The notes: a model not told the origin generated them from the letters alone. A stretch of DNA of 64,000 nt from CBDUQN01 sp965369375 (GCA_965369375.1 CBDUQN010000006.1:1-64000); one strand, 5' to 3'; numbered from the stretch's first letter, positions 18,228-27,243 are shown. Program-made: numbers and translations.

Positions 18228-19547
18228 ATGCGTTCTGTCTCATTCAAGACGATCCTCCTGTTTCCTGCCGTTTTGTGCCTCTTCACCGTACCCGGTGCCG
18301 CGCAGATGCGTCCCGGAGGCGGCGCCCGGGGTGGTTTCGAGCTCTCCGTGAGTCAGGAATTCGATGAAGCGGGGCAGACACTGCTCGTCGTCAGCACGAC
18401 CGTCGCCTACCAGCGTCTCGTATTCTTCCGCAAGCACAGCGGCTACGAATCCCGGTATCGCATCTACATGGAGCTCCTCGACGACCGTAACGACGCGGTC
18501 AGGGGTGATGTGTGGGAAGAATCGGTGGTGACCAAGACGTACGAGGAGACAATGGCCTCCGCTTCGGTCTCGACGATACGGCGGTCTTTCCCCGTCGATT
18601 CCGGTGAGTATACGGTGAACGTCACATTCGAGGTGATAGATACGTCCTTGAAATTGAAAAAGACGAAGGCGATCAGAATCATCGGCCGCGGTGAGGGCAA
18701 GCTCGAGCTCGCCGAGCCGGTTTTCACCATAACGAAGGTCCGTCAACAGGACGACAAGCCCCCGCGGGGAGAGATCCTCTTCGCGGCGTGCGAAGCGTCC
18801 GAGGATGAGGGTATCAGAGTGATTCCGGGCGCATCGTTCGCCGAGTTCGATGCGTACCTTCGTGTCGTCTACAATCTCGTCGCGCCCCCGCCGGACACGT
18901 TGTCGGACCGCTGCCGCGTATCAATCAGCGTGAAAGACCATGAGGGTGATGTCGTGCTCTACAACAGGAAACGCGTGCAGACGCGGGAGACGGGGCTGCT
19001 CACCTTCTGCCTCGAATTCAACGTCGATGAATTTCATATGGGAGATTACATACTCTCGACGATCGTCGAGCGGCCGGATACCGGCGAGCGGACGTCAGTT
19101 GAAGCGCACTTCACCATCCTGCTCAACAGGAGCATCTTCGGGAACAACTTCGATGAGGCGCTCGAAATACTCTCGATCATCGCGGAAAAGGATGAGCTCG
19201 CCGATCTGAGGCAGGCCCCCGAAAACGAGCGTGTCGGTGCGTGGCTCCGTTTCTGGAAAAAGAAGGATCCGACACCGTCGACGGCGGGTAATGAGGAGAT
19301 GGAAGAGTTTCTCAGCCGGATCAATTATGCAATCAAGAACTTCTCGAAGTTCCGTCCGGGATGGCAGACTGATCGAGGAAGGATTTATATAAAGTACGGT
19401 GAGCCGGACAAGGTAATCAACACGGACGGCAAGCTGCTCGGCAGCCGTATTCAGTACTGGATCTACTATTCCCAGGGCCTCGCGTATGTATTCGAGGACA
19501 CTTCCGGAATGGGAGAATACCAGCTTCTGACCACTCAGATGATTTGA
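18228..19547 (+). CDS. GWxTD-domain protein (second copy)
   Basis: This 439-residue exported protein has a signal peptide (residues ~1-25, ending GAAQ) and a C-terminal GWxTD domain with the canonical motif: FRPGWQTDRGRIYIKYGEPDKV. The preceding KKKDPTPSTAGNEEMEEFLSRINYAIKNF segment aligns with the copy at 7569. The central part is predicted beta-rich. GWxTD proteins are known only as a domain family restricted to FCB/Gemmatimonadota-related phyla, and no activity is established. It is 16 bases ahead of a peptide-binding lipoprotein gene, so it may be co-transcribed with the importer. Confidence 0.88.
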   Translation: MRSVSFKTILLFPAVLCLFTVPGAAQMRPGGGARGGFELSVSQEFDEAGQTLLVVSTTVAYQRLVFFRKHSGYESRYRIYMELLDDRNDAVRGDVWEESVVTKTYEETMASASVSTIRRSFPVDSGEYTVNVTFEVIDTSLKLKKTKAIRIIGRGEGKLELAEPVFTITKVRQQDDKPPRGEILFAACEASEDEGIRVIPGASFAEFDAYLRVVYNLVAPPPDTLSDRCRVSISVKDHEGDVVLYNRKRVQTRETGLLTFCLEFNVDEFHMGDYILSTIVERPDTGERTSVEAHFTILLNRSIFGNNFDEALEILSIIAEKDELADLRQAPENERVGAWLRFWKKKDPTPSTAGNEEMEEFLSRINYAIKNFSKFRPGWQTDRGRIYIKYGEPDKVINTDGKLLGSRIQYWIYYSQGLAYVFEDTSGMGEYQLLTTQMI

Positions 19548-19563
19548 ACAGGCGTAGCAATTT

Positions 19564-21114
19564 ATGTGGAAGGCCACTCTTGCAGGCTTGCTGATATGCG
19601 CCGCGATTCTCGCCGCGGGTTGTTCGAGGCAGGAGAATCAACCCTATCTGCGGCTTTCGCTTCAAACGGAACCCACAACGCTCGATCCCGCCTACGCGGT
19701 CGATTATGCTTCGGGCTATATATCTTCCCTCATTCATTCGAACCTCGTCCGTATCGACGCAAGTGGACGCATAACGGGCGATTTAGCTAAGAGTTGGGAG
19801 GTTTCAGAAGACGCGCTCGCGTACACCTTCCGCCTTGCGCCCGCCCGTTTCTCAAACGGGCGGGCGGTCGCCGCGTCGGATATCGCCTTTTCATTCAAGC
19901 GGCTGCTCGACCCCGCGACCGTATCGCCCCGCTGGTGGGTCCTAAAGCCGCTCGAAGGCGCCGAGGCCTTCCGCCGCGGTGGGGTCTGGAGTGAAGGGGC
20001 GGTGGAAATCCCCGATGACTCCACCGTCGTTCTCCGGCTCGGGCGAGCGACCGCCCATTTCCTGAGCCTCCTGTCGATGCCCTCAGCGGCCGTCGTGTGC
20101 GAGGAGGAGGTAACGCGGTTCGGGGACGACTACGGGAGGAATCCGTGCGGAAGCGGACCGTGGCGCCTCGCACACTGGATCGAGGGAGACGAGCTCTTTC
20201 TCGAGCGAAACGAACACTATGCCGGCAGCCGGCCGTCTGTCGACGGCGCTCATTTCAGGATAATCCCGGAGTCGATGACGAGAATCGCCGAGTTCGAGGT
20301 GGGTAACCTCGATATTCTCGAAGTCCCGCAGGCGGAGCTCAGACACTGGCGTTCCGCAGGGGTAAGGCTCCTGCAGGCGGAGGAGCTGAGGATCGTCTAT
20401 ATCGGCCTCAACAATGCAAGACCGCCCCTGGATGATCCGCGCGTGCGGCGGGCCCTCAATATGGCCGTCGATGTGGAGGCGATCATCGTGCACGTGCTCT
20501 TCGGTGCGGGAAAACGGGCTCGGGGGCTCGTGCCGCCGGCGCTTCGCGGCTCGCCCCAACCGGCGGAGCGCTACCCGTACGATCCCGCGGGGGCGCGCAA
20601 GCTTCTCTTGGAAGCGGGTTTTCCGGACGGCTTCCGGATGGAGATCTGGCAGCGGGAGAACCCGGAGGGAGGGAGGATCCTCGAGAGCGTTCAGGGATAC
20701 CTGGCCCGCATCGGCGTCGAGGTCACCCTCGTGACCCGCGAATGGGGGGGTTTCAAGCAGGCCATAGACCGGGGAACACCCGACGCATTCTATCTCGACT
20801 GGTTTGCAGATTACCCCGACGCGGAGAATTTTATCGCCCCCCTCTTTCACTCCGCCAACAGGGGAGGGGGAGGAAACCGAGCGGGATATATGAACGTGAG
20901 CGTCGATTCTCTCATCGATGCGGCCGAGCGGTGCGGGGACGACGAGCGGATGCGGTGGGAGCTGTACAGGGAGGCCGAGCGCCGCATCCTCGATGACGCG
21001 CCCTGGATATTCCTGTGGTTTCCGGTCAGATACGAAGTCGTTTCGCCGCGCCTTCATGGATACCGCATACCGGCTATCTTCAACGGCCAGCGGTTTCTGG
21101 AGGTAACGTTCTAG
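19564..21114 (+). CDS. Peptide ABC transporter substrate-binding lipoprotein (family 5)
   Basis: This 516-residue protein has a lipoprotein signal (LAAGC, Cys20). It then shows the family 5 fold: LRLSLQTEPTTLDPAYAVDY, ITGDLAKSWEVSEDALAYTFRLAP, and DDPRVRRALNMAVDVEAII. This family binds di- and oligopeptides, and in some members nickel or sugars. It begins the importer cluster completed by permeases at 21211 and 22146. The downstream SH3b-NlpC/P60 peptidase suggests murein peptides as ligands (inference). No ATPase genes accompany it in the window. Confidence 0.92.
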   Translation: MWKATLAGLLICAAILAAGCSRQENQPYLRLSLQTEPTTLDPAYAVDYASGYISSLIHSNLVRIDASGRITGDLAKSWEVSEDALAYTFRLAPARFSNGRAVAASDIAFSFKRLLDPATVSPRWWVLKPLEGAEAFRRGGVWSEGAVEIPDDSTVVLRLGRATAHFLSLLSMPSAAVVCEEEVTRFGDDYGRNPCGSGPWRLAHWIEGDELFLERNEHYAGSRPSVDGAHFRIIPESMTRIAEFEVGNLDILEVPQAELRHWRSAGVRLLQAEELRIVYIGLNNARPPLDDPRVRRALNMAVDVEAIIVHVLFGAGKRARGLVPPALRGSPQPAERYPYDPAGARKLLLEAGFPDGFRMEIWQRENPEGGRILESVQGYLARIGVEVTLVTREWGGFKQAIDRGTPDAFYLDWFADYPDAENFIAPLFHSANRGGGGNRAGYMNVSVDSLIDAAERCGDDERMRWELYREAERRILDDAPWIFLWFPVRYEVVSPRLHGYRIPAIFNGQRFLEVTF

Positions 21115-21121
21115 ATGATGT

Positions 21122-21214
21122 GATGGGAGCCGATTGATAATGGGAGTCGAGCGATGACGATGGGAGCCGATTGATAATGGGAGTCGAGCGATGACGATGG
21201 GAGCCTATTGGTGA
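21122..21214 (+). repeat. 37-bp tandem duplication covering a translation start region
   Basis: Two identical 37-bp units (21122-21158, 21159-21195) are followed by a third partial, diverged copy that contains the actual ribosome site (GGGAG, 21199-21203) and GTG start of the permease gene. Each unit therefore carries a duplicate GGGAG and nearby ATG/TTG codons that open tiny frames. The array fills the gap between the binding-protein and permease genes. Confidence 0.92.
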
Positions 21215-22149
21215 CACGGTTCATACTCAAGCGGATTCTCCTACTCGTTCCGATACTCTGGGGTGTCGTGACCGTCACCTTTCTTCTCATGTACGTCATC
21301 CCCGGCGATCCGGTTCTCACCATGGCGGGGGAACGGTACGACGAGGAAACGTTGAGCGAGATGCGCAGGGACCTCGGTCTCGACAAGCCCCTCGCGGTAC
21401 AGTACATACGGTACCTCGGGCGGGTCATACGCTTCGACCTCGGACGCTCGTTCGTGACGAAGCGGCCGGTGGCGGATGCGATACGGGAGCGTTTCCCGAA
21501 GACCCTCATCCTCGCGCTCAGCGCGATGCTCATCGCCGTCGTGTGCGGGGTCGGTATCGGCGTCCTCTCAGCCTGGGGGCGGTTCCCCTGGCTCGGGCGG
21601 GCGCTCATGACGGTCTCGCTCATCGGCGTCTCCATACCGGTCTTCTGGCTCGGTCTGCTTCTTATCTATCTCTTTGCGATAAAGCTGTCGATCCTGCCGC
21701 CGTCGGGGTACGGGGGCGGATCGCTCGAGCATCTTGTTCTCCCCGCGCTCACCCTTTCGTTTGCATCGATGGCGACGGTGGCTCGCGTGACGCGCTCGGG
21801 ATTCCTCGACACGATGCACGAGGATTATGTGAGAACGGCCCGGGCGAAGGGACTCGGGGAGACACTGGTAATGGTGAAGCACGTTCTTCGTAATGCACTT
21901 ATACCGGTTATCACGATCGTCGGCACAGATTTCGGCAGCTACCTGTCCGGCTCGGTGCTGACCGAGACGATCTTCGGCTGGCCCGGCCTTGGACGCATGA
22001 TAGTCCAGTCGATACTCAGGCGGGATTTCCCGGTGATCCAGGGGGCGGTGCTGTTTATGGCCGTGATCTTTGTGCTTGTAAACCTTATTGTCGACATTAG
22101 TTACGGAGCGATCGATCCGCGTATCCGGCAACTCGGGGGTAAGGCGTGA
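21211..22149 (+). CDS. Dipeptide-type ABC permease, DppB-like
   Basis: This 312-residue inner-membrane permease has the DppB/OppB signature: N-terminal FILKRILLLVPILWGVVTVTF, then PGDPV, the region LDKPLAVQYIRYLGRVIRFDLGRSF, and the EAA loop EDYVRTARAKGLGETLVMVKHVLRNALIPV. The GTG at 21211 has GGGAG 7 bases upstream; a TTG at 21208 is the alternative. Its stop overlaps the start of the next permease by 4 bases (GTGA), showing translational coupling. Confidence 0.92.
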   Translation: MTRFILKRILLLVPILWGVVTVTFLLMYVIPGDPVLTMAGERYDEETLSEMRRDLGLDKPLAVQYIRYLGRVIRFDLGRSFVTKRPVADAIRERFPKTLILALSAMLIAVVCGVGIGVLSAWGRFPWLGRALMTVSLIGVSIPVFWLGLLLIYLFAIKLSILPPSGYGGGSLEHLVLPALTLSFASMATVARVTRSGFLDTMHEDYVRTARAKGLGETLVMVKHVLRNALIPVITIVGTDFGSYLSGSVLTETIFGWPGLGRMIVQSILRRDFPVIQGAVLFMAVIFVLVNLIVDISYGAIDPRIRQLGGKA

Positions 22150-23021
22150 AGGCCCGATCGAGGTTTATACGGAAGTTCTCGCGTCACCGCGGCGCCCTCT
22201 TTGGTGCCGTGTGCTTCCTCGTGATCCTCGCCGGAACGCTGCTTGCGAATTTTATAGTGTCTGATTCAGCGAACGAGATCGACCTCGATCACGCCCTCGA
22301 GCCCCCCTCGCCCTCGCATCCATTCGGCACCGACGCGTTCGGCCGCGATGTTCTCGCCAGGGTGTTCCTCGGCGCCCGCATATCGCTCAGCGTGGGGTTT
22401 CTCGCGAGGACGATCTCGCTCGTGCTCGGCCTCGTGCTCGGCACGCTTGCCGGCTATTTCGGCGGCAGGCTCGATTCGGTCGTGATGCGGCTGGCCGACA
22501 TAACCTTCGCCTTCCCGACCCTGTTGCTGCTCATCGCCATCATGGCGGTTGTATCTCCCGGTTTGATATCGCTTTTCACGGTTCTCGGCGTCGTCGGCTG
22601 GGCGGCCATGGCCCGGCTCGTGAGGGCCCAGGTGCTCTCGGTAAAGGAGCGCGACTACGTTCAGGCGGCGAAGGCGGCGGGTGCGGCCCATCCGACGGTG
22701 ATCTTCAAGCACGTTCTGCCTCAGTGTATCGCTCCCGTGCTCGTTGTCTATACCCTCGGTCTCGGCATGGCGATAATGGCTGAATCCAGCTTGAGTTTTC
22801 TCGGGCTCGGCGTTCAGCCCCCCGAGCCGAGCTGGGGAAGGATGATCTCAGATGGGATTGCATTCATGAGAACGGCGCCCTGGCTCACACTCTTCCCCGG
22901 TCTCGTTCTCACCGCCGTCGTATGCTCGCTCAATCTCATCGGCGACGGCATACGGGATGCGGTCGATCCGCATATTACCGTTCTCAGGGGGCTGAGGGAC
23001 TTTCATGTGAAGGGGAAATAA
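22146..23021 (+). CDS. Dipeptide-type ABC permease, DppC-like
   Basis: This 291-residue partner permease starts at a GTG overlapping the previous stop. DppC features include the HPFGTDAFGRDVLARVFLGARISLSVG motif, the EAA loop ERDYVQAAKAAGAAHPTVIFKHVLPQ, and the terminal SLSFLGLGVQPPEPSWG segment. It pairs with the DppB-like subunit to form the channel. The peptidase gene follows immediately without a gap, so all are one transcript. Confidence 0.92.
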   Translation: MKARSRFIRKFSRHRGALFGAVCFLVILAGTLLANFIVSDSANEIDLDHALEPPSPSHPFGTDAFGRDVLARVFLGARISLSVGFLARTISLVLGLVLGTLAGYFGGRLDSVVMRLADITFAFPTLLLLIAIMAVVSPGLISLFTVLGVVGWAAMARLVRAQVLSVKERDYVQAAKAAGAAHPTVIFKHVLPQCIAPVLVVYTLGLGMAIMAESSLSFLGLGVQPPEPSWGRMISDGIAFMRTAPWLTLFPGLVLTAVVCSLNLIGDGIRDAVDPHITVLRGLRDFHVKGK

Positions 23022-24086
23022 ATGAGTGACGAGATCAAGGTCGTCTCCGCCGCCGTGGCCGAGGCCGAAAAAGAGCTCGGGCTGGACCGGCGATATAGCT
23101 ATTCACGTATCGGCGCCACGGAGGAAGGTGTGATCGGGGTGGATCTGAGCAGGGCTGAAGTGCTCGAACGTGTGATCGGCCTTCTCACGGCCTACTCGGT
23201 AGAGTCGAAACACGATGAAATCGTTGATCTAAGATCGAATGAAGGCGTGCCGGTCCGGCTGAACCTTTTGGCGCCGAAGAGCGTTCTCTGGACCCTCTCG
23301 AGCGTGGCCGATGTCAGAAAAGAGCCGGCTCACGAGTCCGAGCTTCTCACCCAGATGATCATGGGTGAGACGGCCGCGCTGCTCGAGTCACGGGGGGAGT
23401 GGTACCTCGTTCGCCTCTCCGACGATTATCATGGATATGTGCGGTCCTCGTCGGTGCGTGACACCTCTATCGAGGAAATCGAGACGTATGTGCAGGGGAT
23501 GAACGCGCGCGTCGAGGCAAAGGTCGGCTATGTTCTCTCCGAGCCGGTCGAAGGGAGTCAACCCGTGTCCGATATCGTCTCGGGCACGCATCTCGCCGTT
23601 CTCGGGCGAACGGGCGGTTTCAAGAATGTGGTCCTGCCGGGGGGTAGAGAAGGGTATATGAGGGTGGGCGATCTCGGGCCTCAACGACAGGGCGGAGCGC
23701 CGGATCGCGAATCAATCGTGCGCAGGGCGCACCGGTATCTCGGCATCCCCTACCTGTGGGGCGGGACCTCGGCGAAGGGCTTCGACTGCTCCGGACTGGT
23801 AAAACGCGTATATCTCGAGGAGGGGATAACGCTTCCCCGCGATACTGATAGTCAGTCACTCGTTGGCAAGAAAATTACCACCGCCGGGCTCGGGAGGGCC
23901 GAGCCGGCCGACCTTCTTTTTTTCGGTGAGGGGGGTGCCGTCAGTCACGTCGCTATCTATATTGGAAATAAACGATTTATACATTCAAGGGGGGAGGTCG
24001 GAATCGGTAGTCTCGACGCGGATGATTCCCTCTATGAGGGGAGCTTGGCAGAGATATTGCGGTTCGGCCGTTCGATAGTATCGTGA
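23022..24086 (+). CDS. Cytosolic SH3b-NlpC/P60 peptidase, YkfC-like
   Basis: This 354-residue cysteine peptidase has no signal peptide. Two SH3-like domains (about residues 85-150 and 155-215) are followed by an NlpC/P60 domain with Cys256 (GTSAKGFDCSGLVKRVY) and His309 (AVSHVAIYIGNKRFIHS). This arrangement is that of Bacillus YkfC, a gamma-D-glutamyl-diaminopimelate endopeptidase acting on imported murein peptides. The YkfC gene also lies beside dipeptide transport genes. Here the gene starts directly after the DppC-like permease stop, which supports the same salvage role. Specificity for free L-Ala-D-Glu termini is inferred from the family only. Confidence 0.88.
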   Translation: MSDEIKVVSAAVAEAEKELGLDRRYSYSRIGATEEGVIGVDLSRAEVLERVIGLLTAYSVESKHDEIVDLRSNEGVPVRLNLLAPKSVLWTLSSVADVRKEPAHESELLTQMIMGETAALLESRGEWYLVRLSDDYHGYVRSSSVRDTSIEEIETYVQGMNARVEAKVGYVLSEPVEGSQPVSDIVSGTHLAVLGRTGGFKNVVLPGGREGYMRVGDLGPQRQGGAPDRESIVRRAHRYLGIPYLWGGTSAKGFDCSGLVKRVYLEEGITLPRDTDSQSLVGKKITTAGLGRAEPADLLFFGEGGAVSHVAIYIGNKRFIHSRGEVGIGSLDADDSLYEGSLAEILRFGRSIVS

Positions 24087-24168
24087 TAAAACGGCGCCGG
24101 CGCCGCGATGCGTCCCGGCTTGCAGAGTTTGGGAGAAAATAAAATTTCGACCGATTATAAAAAAAATG

Positions 24169-24195
24169 TTGACAAGGATGGGGTAAAGGTATAAT
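24169..24195 (+). promoter_or_regulatory. Promoter of the outer-membrane barrel gene
   Basis: Both hexamers are perfect (TTGACA 24169-24174, TATAAT 24190-24195), but the spacer is 15 bases, shorter than usual. That geometry often marks promoters that need an activator or DNA distortion. It lies about 300 bases upstream of the coding start. Confidence 0.65.
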
Positions 24196-24201
24196 TTTTC
24201 G

Positions 24202-24494
24202 TCCAATTAAAACGGAAGGGTTCGAGGCCTGGTGAAAGGGGGTAATCTCGAGCATTTTCTGAAGGCGTAATAAGATTGAAAATTCCGGAGCGGGCCTGTG
24301 GCAACGGCTGCAGGTACCAATCTGTCTGGGCTCGAAACGTGAAAGGGGGCCGCGGAGACAAGATTTCAAGCGCCGGGGGGGCGCATCGTCGATTCAACCT
24401 GGGAACTATCCGCTACTCGAAAGCGGTCATATAGAATGAATGTTCCTGGAAGTGTTCTCCCCGCAAAATGGGGATATCTTACAGGAGGTTACTA
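24202..24494 (+). ncRNA. Long, potentially structured 5' leader
   Basis: About 290 untranslated bases separate the promoter from the ATG at 24495. TTCGAG (24221-24226) can pair with CTCGAA (24331-24336), closing a ~100-base domain. A hairpin TCCCC/GGGGA (24459-24463 with 24471-24475) sits directly before the AGGAGG ribosome site at 24483-24488, where it could modulate translation. It matches no riboswitch class that I can recognise by eye. Confidence 0.4.
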
Positions 24495-25760
24495 ATGAAG
24501 AAGGTACTTACACTCTCACTCGCGATTGCGCTGGCGGCCCTCTTTGCCATGCCGGCCAATGCGACCGAGAGTAGAGTGATAGCGTTGGGTACGGGCAATA
24601 ACTACCTCGAGGACGATTACAACATCTTCTGGTATCCCGGCACGCTGCCCAACTACGCCAACACCGTATTCATGACGGTTGATGGATCTAACTTCGATGG
24701 CGAAGAAAATGGAAATCTCAGGCTCAATATCGGCATGACATACGGACTCGGCGAGGACAATCAGTACGGTGTTCTTGGAATGTGGTTCTGGCACCGGGAT
24801 CCGGGCCTGAATCCGCTAGGCACTGAGGGTGGTTGCACCTGGGCGGGAAAGGGCCTCTTCAACGATTGGCTCGACCACAAGTTCGCCATCATGTGGGGTT
24901 ATCAGATGGAGGGCGCTTCGATAGGTATCGGCTTCCTGCGCGCCGACAACTCGACGCAGATTACAGACACCACCCCGACGGATGCCACCACAGATAATCA
25001 TACTGCCTACACCACCTTGAACGCCGGTGTGCGCTTCGATATCGGTGATAACATGTACATGGATATCGCCTTCGATTACAGCTGGGCACAGTACAAGAGG
25101 GAATATTCGACCACCACACCGCCAGTGTCGTACGACAGGCAGCAGGATAAGAACAAGAAGTATGCGTTTCGGGCCCGTGCGTTCCATGAGTGGAAAGAGA
25201 ACTTCGTCTTTGTTCCGTACTTCATGTACCAGAGCTTCGACTTCATGCTCAAATCAGACGAATCACCTTACAACCACTATGGTGACAAGGCAACGAACTT
25301 CGTTTTCGGCCTGGGAGCCAACATCACCGTCAACGAGGACAACCTGATCGTCTTTGCGCTCGATCTCTACGACGACTGGAATCGTAAGCCGTCGGAGAAT
25401 CCGGAAGACCAGAGCTACGAGGAAAAGTCTACGGCCTTCCCGCGGTTCTACCTCGGTCTCGAGAGCGATGTCACAGACTGGCTGACCTTCCGTGCCGGCG
25501 GCAATCATGAGCTGGTAAGGACGGAGTCCAAATGCAAGACCGGTCCCGATCCCGAAGATTCGAGAACAACTATTCAGACGGGGTCCGATTTCGATATGTA
25601 TCTCGGCCTCGGTTTCCATGTCGGTGACTTCGACATCGACTGCGTTCTCAATCCTTCGGTTCCGCTCTACATGGGCTACTGGCTGACTGGTTTCCAGCCT
25701 GGCTACGGCGAAGAGGGAAGCCGGCCGATCTGGATGATCAGCGCCCTGTACCACTTCTAA
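24495..25760 (+). CDS. Outer-membrane beta-barrel protein of unknown function
   Basis: This 421-residue protein has a clear signal peptide (residues 1-24, PANATES). It contains repeated amphipathic strand patterns rich in Tyr, Trp, Phe, Asp and Gly (NLRLNIGMTYGLGEDNQYGVLGMWFW; FVFGLGANITVNEDNLIVFALDLYDDW) and ends with a terminal strand PIWMISALYHF, all typical of an outer-membrane barrel. No named family recognised. The ATG at 24495 has AGGAGG at 24483-24488; an in-frame upstream ATG at 24468 precedes it and is unlikely. It is monocistronic with its own promoter, long leader and strong terminator, as expected for an abundant porin-like protein. Confidence 0.8.
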   Translation: MKKVLTLSLAIALAALFAMPANATESRVIALGTGNNYLEDDYNIFWYPGTLPNYANTVFMTVDGSNFDGEENGNLRLNIGMTYGLGEDNQYGVLGMWFWHRDPGLNPLGTEGGCTWAGKGLFNDWLDHKFAIMWGYQMEGASIGIGFLRADNSTQITDTTPTDATTDNHTAYTTLNAGVRFDIGDNMYMDIAFDYSWAQYKREYSTTTPPVSYDRQQDKNKKYAFRARAFHEWKENFVFVPYFMYQSFDFMLKSDESPYNHYGDKATNFVFGLGANITVNEDNLIVFALDLYDDWNRKPSENPEDQSYEEKSTAFPRFYLGLESDVTDWLTFRAGGNHELVRTESKCKTGPDPEDSRTTIQTGSDFDMYLGLGFHVGDFDIDCVLNPSVPLYMGYWLTGFQPGYGEEGSRPIWMISALYHF

Positions 25761-25790
25761 GCCTGAAGCGGCTGCTAGAGCCGACAAACG

Positions 25791-25818
25791 AGGGGGGCGT
25801 TTCTCGCCCCCCTTTTTT
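25791..25818 (+). terminator. Strong rho-independent terminator
   Basis: GGGGGGCG (25792-25799) pairs perfectly with CGCCCCCC (25805-25812) around a five-base loop and is followed by TTTTTT. It lies 30 bases after the barrel gene's stop. The ~185 bases between it and the next gene at 26005 hold nothing I can identify. Confidence 0.92.
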
Positions 25819-26004
25819 ATATCCTTCGCAAGAAGACGGATAGATCGCACATCGCTCGCTCGCCCGGTGAACGAACCCGATCTTTTTTCAATTCAATCAC
25901 CAGGTCCCGCCTGAAAAGATTTATCATTCCCCGAATTCCAACTAATTTCCGTTATGGCCTGCTCCTTGCGACTGTTTTAAGTCGTTTTACAACAAAGGGG
26001 TGAC

Positions 26005-27243
26005 GTGTACTTTTTTTACTATATCCCGATCGGGCTCGATATCGATGTGCGGCGCAGGACGTCGATCACCTATTTTATCGCTGTGCTCTCTGTTACCCTT
26101 TTTCTCTTATATAATTACCGTCCCGCCGGTCCGTGGTGGAATCTCGTGAATCTCGCCTTTTTTCCCTCCGCGCCCACCGTCTGGAGCGCCATGACGTACG
26201 CCTTCCTCCACGCCGGTTACCTGCACATCGCCGGAAACGTCGTTTACCTTGTCATCTTCGGCCGTGCCGTCGAGGGGAGTTTCGGTCCGGGGAGATTCTT
26301 TTTCATCTACATGCTCTCTGCCCTGATCGGAGCCTATACGCATGTCGCGTTCGTCCGGTTCATGGTCCCGGCCTATGCGCACATACCCGTTGCGGGCGCT
26401 TCGGGTGCGACATCTGGATTGCTCGGCGCATATATGGTGCGTTTCTACTATAGCAAGATCCGGGTGGCGTACTGGACCTTTTTCCCCCTTCAGGGCGTGA
26501 ACAAAGCAGGTAAGGCTTCGGTGCCCGTCATCTGCGCCATATTCTTCTGGTTCGTCCTGCAGGGGGTGCAGGTGGCCGTTCAGACAGGTGGCGCCGGTGT
26601 TCGCGCCGCATACAGCGTTCATATCGGTGGATTTCTCGCCGGGATGGCACTCGCCCTTCTCTTCGGCGCGCAGTCCCTCGCCCGCGCGGAACGGCGGCTC
26701 GCGAAGGCGAGAAATTACTTCCGGCAGGCAAACTGGTTCGCCTCACAGGGGGAGTACATCAATTATCTCGCCCAGAGGCCCGATGACGCGGCGGCTCACG
26801 CCGAAACGGCGCGCGTCTATGTCTGCGCGCGTGAGACAGGAAACGCGGCGTCCCACTATCGGAAGGCGATCGGGATCTTCATTGAAAAGGGCGATCTCGG
26901 CGGCGCCGAAGGGGTATTCGCCGAAGCGATGCGCGCAATACCGAAATTCTCGCTCGCCTGTGAAACGCACCTCGATCTCGCCTACTGCATGGAGCGAACG
27001 CTCAAGTTCAGCTCCGCCATGCGGGCCTACGAGAATTTCATGGAACGGTACAGGTGGTCACGGGAGGCGCCGTTGATACTGCTGCGTATGGCGGGCCTGC
27101 TCGAGAACCGGTTCAAAAGGCCGGACGGGGCGCGCGAATGCTTCGAGCGGCTCGTGACTGAGTACCCGGCTGACGTCTGGGTGAATTTCGCGCAGCACGA
27201 GCTCGACCGCATCGAAAGATCTGGAGTCCGCCGCGAGGACTAA
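26005..27243 (+). CDS. Rhomboid intramembrane serine protease fused to TPR domain
   Basis: This 412-residue protein starts at a GTG. Residues ~1-225 form a rhomboid membrane domain: the HAGYLHIAGN motif (HxxxN), nucleophile Ser133 in VAGASGATSG, and catalytic His206 in VHIGGFLAG, so the active site is complete. The remaining ~185 residues are soluble helical repeats of TPR type (KARNYFRQANWFASQGEY ... AHAETARVYVCARETGNAASHYRKAIGIF ... FSSAMRAYENFMERY). Rhomboids cleave membrane-protein segments; the TPR part probably recruits a partner or substrate. It precedes radC and the rod-shape genes with a 63-base gap. A second rhomboid of different form is at 42498. Confidence 0.9.
   Translation: MYFFYYIPIGLDIDVRRRTSITYFIAVLSVTLFLLYNYRPAGPWWNLVNLAFFPSAPTVWSAMTYAFLHAGYLHIAGNVVYLVIFGRAVEGSFGPGRFFFIYMLSALIGAYTHVAFVRFMVPAYAHIPVAGASGATSGLLGAYMVRFYYSKIRVAYWTFFPLQGVNKAGKASVPVICAIFFWFVLQGVQVAVQTGGAGVRAAYSVHIGGFLAGMALALLFGAQSLARAERRLAKARNYFRQANWFASQGEYINYLAQRPDDAAAHAETARVYVCARETGNAASHYRKAIGIFIEKGDLGGAEGVFAEAMRAIPKFSLACETHLDLAYCMERTLKFSSAMRAYENFMERYRWSREAPLILLRMAGLLENRFKRPDGARECFERLVTEYPADVWVNFAQHELDRIERSGVRRED

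Noticed and set aside
24202..24494. Known riboswitch in the barrel gene leader
   Set aside because: I looked for cobalamin, TPP, SAM, c-di-GMP and c-di-AMP hallmarks and found no convincing match; it is left as an unclassified leader.
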